Part shown: positions 57,849 to 64,000 of the stretch, one piece after another | Position numbering within the stretch: the first letter of the stretch is position 1 | Layout of the letters: the number at the start of each line of letters is the position of its first letter | Assembly: GCA_001695595.3 (NCBI GenBank) | Contig: MBPM02000063.1 | Span: 372,001-436,000 of the forward strand | Source of the DNA: Plasmopara viticola | Lineage: Eukaryota > Oomycota > Peronosporomycetes > Peronosporales > Peronosporaceae | DNA: 64,000 nucleotides | Direction: 5' to 3' | Program-made: the position numbers and the translations under genes | The notes under the pieces: generated by a model | Database searches by the model: none | What the model was told of the DNA's origin: nothing | Seen by the model: only the letters and a program-made list of their open reading frames with translations

Positions 57849-59522
57849 TTACGGATATTCTTCGTCTGAAAACTGCTCATCACACGAACACTCCTCTTCA
57901 CTATAAAAGCCATCACGCATCCGTTGTTGACGTTTCGCCTGCCACACTCGCTCTTGATATACAGCAGTCGCAATCAATTTCTTAGCGCATGTATTCTCTA
58001 CACTATTGTCACTATACGAAATCTGTGACAGCTTTGGACAAACGAGCTTGCCAACTGTGCGTCCGAGCATTTCCATACTTGTTGCTGTCAGGTAATTCAT
58101 TTCGATCCCCAGAAACCGTAAATTCTGCAATTGTCGACTCTCCATTGCACACAAAATATGGTGAAAACTCGAGTCGGTGATGGTATTGCCACCCAAACAG
58201 AGCTCTGTAAGCTTTGAAGCACAGCCATCAGCAAGAGCGTGGCACAAGCTGCGTACGCCATCTTCTCGAATAAAATTACGACGTAAATCGAGTCGGGTCA
58301 ATTTAGGGCAGCTTTGTGTCCGCAACATTTGGGCAATTTTGGTTGCACCGTAATCCCCGAAACTATTGCCTGGTAGACACAACTCTTCAATACCCGGACA
58401 ACATCCTAGCATTAACGTGTTGAGTAATACATCGGCTTCTCCGTCGGCTTCTTCATTCGTAAACAAACACGAGATACTCAAGCGCACAAGACCAGAGAAC
58501 GTATTTGACCGCATTTGCTCCGATAAAGACACAATAATTTGCTCATGGTCATCATGTGTAACCACAAACCGTTGGGGACAATTTGTTGCCTGCATTGACA
58601 ATTTGCTAAACGTCATTCCTGCTGCCAAAGAAACAATCTCCAGGTACTGAAGATGGATGCATAATCCTAAAATACACGCACGTCCACCTGTTCGCGTCGC
58701 TAGTGCCTTCTGAACGGCATTGCAACTCAATTGCAACGACGTTACAAAAAGTGGCACTACCACACAGGAAATACGACAAACGCTACGTGCACGCATAATC
58801 TGCACTCCATCCACATAACTCCAAATAATTTTACTTAATTCTTCGTACCCACGAAAGAGCAAAAGACACAATTTACTAGACTCAAACTTGTCCTTTCTTG
58901 CTTCTTCTTCAAACAATGATACAAATCGCAAACGCTTATGGACACTTGCACACTCATTTTCGTTAATATTACGCTTAAATTTCAGGTGCGATCGCTGACG
59001 AAAGTAGCCATTTGCACACGCAGACAACGTAGCCATGTCTGGTGATTCTGGGGTAATCGTAGCCTGTAAAATGGGGGCCAACTGTACTACAGGCACCACA
59101 TTGGGTTTGCAACACACCGACATGGCAGCATTTGCAATTCCATTAGCAACTGTTTGCGTCATCTTGTCATCTGGAGTCCGACGGATCTTTTTGTTCACGA
59201 TACTAGCCGTCAGCGCCTGCACACGACGCGCTAAGCTGTCCATATTTACGTATTCAAGCAATGACGCCGAGTGGATAAAAATCAACACTTCCAGCTTGCG
59301 TGCTAATATCCACGTTTTGTTAAGCGCCACATCGTTCTGCTGACTGACCACAACTTGCGCATTTCGTGCTATTAATTGACCAATACGAGTTAAAATCATG
59401 CGACGATGCATTGTGTGCTCACGTCGCTGCCACGTCAGTGGACGCGGCAGACTACGCGTGGCAAATACGGCATTATTCGGGTGGATGTCCTGTGGTGGTA
59501 AAAATGCGGCGGCATCTGCCAT
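57849..59522 (-). CDS. KIX-domain plus leucine-rich-repeat protein
   Basis: A single-exon ORF of 557 residues. Residues ~27-110 look like a KIX domain of the Mediator-15 type: LTWQRREHTMHRRMILTRIG, then ILARKLEVLIFIHSASLLEY and LARRVQALTAS, three helices that bind activation domains. A basic linker follows. Residues ~335-500 hold ribonuclease-inhibitor-type leucine-rich repeats (IEELCLPGNSFGDYGATKIA, LTRLDLRRNFIREDGVRSLC, LTELCLGGNTITDSSFHHIL, NLRFLGIEMNYLTATSMEML). The last ~20 residues are acidic. KIX proteins usually act in transcription, and the repeats would add a protein-binding surface. An F-box-like helix near residues 225-250 (GYEELSKIIWSYVDGVQIMR) is possible. Confidence 0.7.
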   Translation of the reverse strand: MADAAAFLPPQDIHPNNAVFATRSLPRPLTWQRREHTMHRRMILTRIGQLIARNAQVVVSQQNDVALNKTWILARKLEVLIFIHSASLLEYVNMDSLARRVQALTASIVNKKIRRTPDDKMTQTVANGIANAAMSVCCKPNVVPVVQLAPILQATITPESPDMATLSACANGYFRQRSHLKFKRNINENECASVHKRLRFVSLFEEEARKDKFESSKLCLLLFRGYEELSKIIWSYVDGVQIMRARSVCRISCVVVPLFVTSLQLSCNAVQKALATRTGGRACILGLCIHLQYLEIVSLAAGMTFSKLSMQATNCPQRFVVTHDDHEQIIVSLSEQMRSNTFSGLVRLSISCLFTNEEADGEADVLLNTLMLGCCPGIEELCLPGNSFGDYGATKIAQMLRTQSCPKLTRLDLRRNFIREDGVRSLCHALADGCASKLTELCLGGNTITDSSFHHILCAMESRQLQNLRFLGIEMNYLTATSMEMLGRTVGKLVCPKLSQISYSDNSVENTCAKKLIATAVYQERVWQAKRQQRMRDGFYSEEECSCDEQFSDEEYP

Positions 59523-60867
59523 GGCGGTGCTGTGATACCGCGTCTAGGAAGAGTAATATTAACCTTGGACTGCCTGTCCACCGGGTGGGGGACGCTCCCC
59601 ACTTGAAGCAACGCAGGCCTTCTTTCGTGAGTGATCGAATTTTGTATGGCAACGCTTTGCGTGTCTTTGTAGCATCAAAACGTTTTTTGATTAACTACAT
59701 TATTACTATAACGCTTCAATCTTTTAGTTATTCTTGAGCTGCAATAGAATATAGTCAAACGAAAAATCTCAAAACCATCGCAGACTGAAACATCATGAAG
59801 ACACGATTGTAGAAGAAATTACAATTACCACGGGTACTATTGATCAATTACATGATGAACTTAACGGCTTTCAGGCCAACAATTTGTCGCTGCGATGCAT
59901 TCATTGCTTCAGCAATGCTTTCATCAATTGCATCATTTTGGTTACTTGGCATGTTGAGTACAAGACGCTCGGTACTTCAATGTCCATCTAGAGAAACGCC
60001 ACCTCCAATGCGTGGTATTACCACCACTTAGGCCTCAGATCGTACTCGAAGCCACCACAAAGTTTTAAAAACGTTGTCAATCATACAAGTAGATATCACA
60101 ACTTCGATCGGGCAATTATCAGCACTTCAGTACTTGTGTTCTGCTGTGTGCTGTAGTTAAGGTTCAAGCTCACTTTGCAATTTTTTATTACTACGCTTAA
60201 GACGTCAGCTTTTGTGGCGATCTTTCGAACACATTGTTGTCGCTCTTACATTTATCTTGCTTTTGATTGTATTACTTTGTTTGCAAGCCGAGCTTTCAAA
60301 AGCCATTTTGCTTCCCACGCAATCAGTGAGGTCGCGTGATTGTCATCGTTGTGCATATATTAGTCGAGTCGGTCCGAAGGCATAAAAGGCTCTGGGCAGC
60401 ACTACCGCAATCCTATAAATCGGTAGCTTAGCGAGTAGACGCAGGAATATCTGAAGGGTACGGCCTAGAGACTGCAAGCTCGCGTCACAGCGCTTGGTAG
60501 AGATCACAGCCCTTCACAATACTTCGCAGATGTCGCTGCAACAATGAGAATCTGTAAAATGATCGTATAAATGATTAAAGATTACCTTCTGCTCTGAAGT
60601 TGCAATTGTATCTTTGCAGCCGACGCGCGTTTTTATTGGGTTCGAACTTGAAAATTTCGATACTATGTTAGTCTTATTGCACAGAAAGCTTAAATATGGT
60701 CAGCATTTCGGCTTGATTTCATCAAATAACATGGGCTTGTCCATAACTATTGTGTCATGAATGCTAATTTTTCGGCCTACCACAAAAGCAAAGCTAAAGT
60801 TCATCGACGCATTTTCAAAAGTCTCGTTGAACTTGAAGTATACGATACTGTACATTTCAATTACTAT
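59523..60867. other. Spacer between the KIX-LRR gene and the START-like gene
   Basis: No clear gene. A short minus-strand peptide at about 59,850-59,952 (MPSNQNDAIDESIAEAMNAS) looks coding but is only 34 residues. A GTGGGGGACGCTCCCCAC hairpin lies at about 59,584-59,601. The side near 59,523 presumably holds the KIX-LRR promoter. Confidence 0.4.
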
Positions 60868-62130
60868 TTACATAGCTAATTGTATGCCAACTGCGCTAGT
60901 TTCCCACCGCCAGTGAAGGCAAAAGATTTCCACCGCCACAAAGTTGACGTCCGCGCTCGACGGAAGCGACAGGAGCCCACCTGCCTTAACAAAGAATCCA
61001 CCGTCTTCTTTGCGCTCATAGTGCTGCCACGCTGAACACTCCATGTACTGTACTGTATCAGAAGGAGTTCCTACATCAAGTGAGCGCAGACCTAGCAAGA
61101 TTCCTGTCGGTGTTTCTACCCGAAAGAGAACCGCAACCACGCGGTTAACGCACGTCGCATCGCGGTTCGTCGTGTCAAACACAATGATAGTGTCTTTGTC
61201 TATTTTCTTCACCTGCTGCACCTTAATAAAACTGTACTTTTCACGCGATGCGTTCTCAGGTTCTGTCACGAAATTCCACGTGTTCTCAATCACATCGTGC
61301 ATGTTCAGCTCCTTTGGAAAGTCCTTTTTCAAACTGTACGCAAAGGAGCCATCTCGGGTCAATACGGTCTTGTAGCTCCAGCCATGCTCATCTTCGCGAT
61401 CCATGAGCACTTTACCGTCCATAGCGTACTTGTTTAGTGCGACGTCTATGCCCTCCTTGACGACAACCGCGCATGTTCTCTTGTCAATGTACCGGCTCAA
61501 ATGCTTCATTTCTAGTCTGTCGTCTCGATTTTGCAAACGCAGTTTGCCATGCTGTGCACAGCTAAGTGTGTTCGTTTTGAGCCGATTGTTCTCCAAAGAA
61601 AGGCTCTCAATGACACGCCTAAGCCTTTCGATCGCAAGTAAAAGCTTCATTTTGTTGATGCTCAATTGGTCAGCACGCGACACATTCATGCAGCGCGAAT
61701 AGTATGTATGGTTAAGATCCTCCACCTTGATACGCAGTTTGGCCAGTATGTGCTCCATTGGTCGTCCATTGTTCGGATTGGGTACCGTCGACGGTACATA
61801 CCCAGCATTTAAGGTGACAGGAACATTTTGAAATGGCGCGACGAGCAAATCGATCGTGTCTTCCTTCTCGTCCACCACCAATTTTTGCAGTACGGCATTG
61901 TCTGCACCGATGGGCGAGAGTAGCATACTTGTAGCATTGGTATTCTGCTCTATAGAGACGACCAGCGGATCATGTGGTGAGCTGTTGCTGTAAGAAATGT
62001 CTTGGATCTGAATGGTTTTGTCATCCGAGAGAAATATCTCTTGAATCATATTGACTTCTTCACGCGTCCAAGAGGCAGCAGGCGGCGCTGAGGAGAGGAT
62101 TGGAGAGCGACAATTTGTGATGGGCTCCAT
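60868..62130 (-). CDS. START-like (M96-type) oomycete protein
   Basis: A single-exon ORF of 420 residues. Residues ~160-200 form a leucine-zipper-like coil (INKMKLLLAIERLRRVIESL then SLENNRLKTN) without a full basic region. Residues ~215-410 match the alpha/beta region also seen in the gene at 19,774: DVALNKYAMDGKVLMDRE, SLKKDFPKELNMHDVIENTW, TIIVFDTTNRDATCVNRVVA, ILLGLRSLDVGTPSD and FVAVEIFCLHWRWE. This is the START-like fold of an expanded oomycete family, often labelled M96 mating-specific; function and ligand are unknown. The ATG overlaps by a few bases the stop of an 84-codon upstream frame, and the gene's first ~19 codons are duplicated in the adjacent upstream repeat. Confidence 0.7.
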   Translation of the reverse strand: MEPITNCRSPILSSAPPAASWTREEVNMIQEIFLSDDKTIQIQDISYSNSSPHDPLVVSIEQNTNATSMLLSPIGADNAVLQKLVVDEKEDTIDLLVAPFQNVPVTLNAGYVPSTVPNPNNGRPMEHILAKLRIKVEDLNHTYYSRCMNVSRADQLSINKMKLLLAIERLRRVIESLSLENNRLKTNTLSCAQHGKLRLQNRDDRLEMKHLSRYIDKRTCAVVVKEGIDVALNKYAMDGKVLMDREDEHGWSYKTVLTRDGSFAYSLKKDFPKELNMHDVIENTWNFVTEPENASREKYSFIKVQQVKKIDKDTIIVFDTTNRDATCVNRVVAVLFRVETPTGILLGLRSLDVGTPSDTVQYMECSAWQHYERKEDGGFFVKAGGLLSLPSSADVNFVAVEIFCLHWRWETSAVGIQLAM

Positions 62131-62740
62131 TTAATCTGTCGCTTCCTCTCGGTCTTCAAATGCGCTCGGCTTGGAGCGATACTTATGGTTTCTGCGGCAA
62201 ATGATCAACTGTCGAATGAGAAGCATGCAGATCAATAGACTTAATTTGATGAGTGCACTGTTGCTTAATTCCGAATCTCTTTTTGTTGCCTCGGTCGACG
62301 TGCAATGCAAGCTTGGATGGGCACGCAAGAAGCCTCGTCCGTCGTCTTTGCAATCAAGTTTAAGATTAGCACTCAGACGAGGCATGCGGGCATTTCACTA
62401 ATTACAAGTATCGAGATAAGGCAGCAGGCGGCGCGGAGGGGAGAACTAGAGAACGAGAATTTGTGATGGGCTCCATCTAATCTGTTGCGTCCTCTCGGTG
62501 GCTTGGGTCGATATTACTGGTTTCTGCGGCAAATGAACAACTTTCGAATGAGAAGTATGCAAATCAAAAGAATAATTTGGTAAGTGCACCGTTGCTTCAT
62601 TATAAACCTCTTTATGTTGCCTCGGTCGACGCGCAATGCAAGCGTGGATGGGCACGCAAGAAGCCTCGTCCGTCGTTTTTGTAATCAAGTCTAAGATTAG
62701 TACTCAGACGAGGCAAGCGGGCACTTCACTAATTACATGC
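62074..62740. repeat. Two-copy tandem duplication (unit ~347 bp) of the START-like gene's 5' end
   Basis: Unit 1 is about 62,074-62,420 and unit 2 about 62,421-62,740, starting GCAGCAGGCGGCGC in both. Shared boxes include TTTGTGATGGGCTCCAT, GGTTTCTGCGGCAAATGA, TGTTGCCTCGGTCGACG and GGGCACGCAAGAAGCCTCGT. On the minus strand unit 2 repeats the gene's start (MEPITN.RS.... SAPPAA) then meets a stop after five more codons, so it is a truncated start plus upstream region. Identity is about 80-85% by eye, so the duplication is not recent. Confidence 0.85.
62131..62385 (-). CDS. Possible upstream ORF or extra exon of the START-like gene
   Basis: An 84-residue frame with a hydrophobic helix (ALIKLSLLICMLLIRQLIIC) and basic flanks, ending TAA four bases before the downstream ATG. 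In the duplicated unit the matching sequence is broken by stops, so the frame is not preserved there. It may be a regulatory upstream ORF, an alternative first exon or chance. Confidence 0.2.
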   Translation of the reverse strand: MPRLSANLKLDCKDDGRGFLRAHPSLHCTSTEATKRDSELSNSALIKLSLLICMLLIRQLIICRRNHKYRSKPSAFEDREEATD

Positions 62741-64000
62741 ATGGGGGTGGAGTTTGGCACAACAGCAGAGCGTCAACTACTCTACGGTCACGATGGCAGT
62801 GGACCGTTTGGGCGCTCAAACCGGTGGCATGAAGGCGACGACTTTGATGTTACACAACACCATGGTAACGCCATAGGCGACGACCTTGATGTTACACATG
62901 GTAACGCCATTTGAGCACAGCCACAATGTTGCATACTTGGTCTGCCATACTTTTCGCCTTCGCAGCGTCGAAGTGTAGAATACTCTCGATGTTCGTACTT
63001 AGTGTGCTGTTCATACAAAGCAGAGCTTTTAGATGAGTTACCATCGTGATGGGCTGTGAGATACGGACTCTGCAAGCTTTGATTGCGATGGCCGAGAAAG
63101 AAATAAAAAAGCACTAAGCGACACGGACGCTATGATTGCCAAATGAAGATTCTCACCAGTATTTAGAGTCTACACAAAATCTAACGCGGAATTGCTCGAC
63201 ACATCCGATATTGCAAACGAGATGCGTGCTCATGCAAGAATTGCAAAAATTCTTTGAATCCCGTACTTCCTATTCCACTTATAAAGCAGAGCAGGGTCAG
63301 TGCGCACAAGTAATATCAAGTGAGTACAGGTATTAGCAATTCCCAAAAGCCTGCATATGGCGTAAAAAGTGAGTCATATCATTCATGTGTTTTTAAAGAT
63401 GTTGGTTGTGATCATTATAATATATTATCTTAATTTTAGTATAGTTGATAATAGTATTCATATAAAGATAATACTAGACGTTCGAGAGTTAGTTATGTAA
63501 ATTGCCGCTTTCTGTATTGATATCAATAGGCTACCGAAACGGATATAGTTCATACAAAAGTTTTGCGAAGAAATAAAGGTAGGCCCAAACCCATATTATT
63601 GTGTCAAGTAAATCATTATTCAAATTACATATGATAGCACATTTCGATCCCTTAATAGCTATTATCGTTCATCGTATACTTTCCTGTGCATGTTGTATCA
63701 AATTAAGTTAACAAAGACGCTAGAGGTAGCGCTCCAAATGCATCTAACACAGCTCAACAGATGAGAAGCGGAGCGCCACCAATTGCGGGTAAGAAAAATC
63801 CAAAGTTGGCGATCATAGACCAGTAGACAACACAGCTCTATAAATGTATAACCTCGTGCGACCAACTGCAGGCAATTAAAACTTCCAAGCGGGTAACATA
63901 GATCCTCAAAACACACAAGTCTTAAAGAAAGCAACGAAGTACAGCCATAATTAGGTAACGTAGTTCCGCAAAAAAGAATTGACAAAATTGATCCCCGGTG
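62741..64000. other. Terminal spacer, no clear gene
   Basis: A short tandem repeat lies at about 62,837-62,911 (two copies of GGCGACGAC.TTGATGTTAC... ending GGTAACGCCAT). The rest is AT-rich, and the largest open frame (minus, 63,698-63,985) has no recognised domain. Confidence 0.5.

Overview
The window looks like nuclear DNA of an oomycete, probably a plant-associated peronosporalean (Phytophthora or downy mildew type). The evidence is dense genes with very short spliceosomal introns (about 53-92 bp, GT...AG), an oomycete-style START-like/bZIP family, centrosome and flagellar type proteins (CEP44, a CSPP1-like coiled coil), and gene islands separated by decayed Ty3/gypsy-type retroelements. 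I see no bacterial operons, CRISPR array, rRNA or tRNA. Exon joins below were made by eye from reading frame, GT/AG borders and family conservation.

Layout. (1) 1-9,605 is a compact gene island: the C-terminal end of a DDX60-like helicase (+), OPA3-like (+), an SH3/IQ-like protein (-), a coiled-coil protein (-), a small uncertain + gene and a six-exon SLP1-type SUN-domain membrane protein (-). (2) 9,606-19,770 is gene-poor. It holds a 5.7-kb array of about 100-bp satellite monomers (11,087-16,785) with two monomer families and an inverted block at the right end, a 605-bp inverted-repeat element (18,366-18,970) and a SINE-like element with its own target-site duplication (19,036-19,363). (3) 19,774-21,027 is a two-exon bZIP/START-like gene. 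(4) 21,028-29,570 is a graveyard of Ty3/gypsy pieces (gag knuckle, RT, RNase H, an antisense integrase) ending in an LTR. (5) 29,571-34,004 holds a five-exon coiled-coil gene (+), a DUSP12/YVH1-like phosphatase (-) and a secreted class 3 lipase (-). (6) 34,005-39,209 is mostly decayed repeats. (7) 39,210-42,924 holds a STE7-like protein kinase (-) and an unrecognised multi-exon gene (-). (8) 42,925-47,790 is decayed repeat DNA. (9) 47,791-62,130 is a second island: NicO/UreH-like transporter (-), CEP44 (-), a composite transposon carrying an alpha-tubulin pseudogene, ERGIC3 (-), an F-box-like/TFIIS-like protein (+), a family 16 methyltransferase (+), a KIX plus leucine-rich-repeat protein (-) and a second START-like protein (-) whose 5' end is tandemly duplicated. 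(10) 62,741-64,000 has no clear gene.

Most interesting. The whole space between CEP44 and ERGIC3 (about 51,446-53,830) is one element with roughly 100-bp terminal inverted repeats. It carries a coiled-coil gene fragment and a nearly full-length but broken alpha-tubulin gene, and a SINE has inserted into its left terminal repeat, leaving a perfect 13-bp target duplication. It looks like a Pack-type (gene-capturing) DNA transposon with a readable nesting order. Other points are the F-box-like/TFIIS fusion without the usual acidic hairpin pair, the KIX plus LRR combination, the inverted satellite block, and the duplicated 5' end of the START-like gene.

Roles. The genes do not form a pathway. 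They are housekeeping and cell-biology genes: RNA helicase, mitochondrial OPA3, ER/nuclear-envelope SUN protein, early-secretory ERGIC3, centrosome CEP44, signalling kinase and phosphatase, transcription-related START/bZIP, KIX and TFIIS-like proteins, plus one secreted lipase that could face the host.
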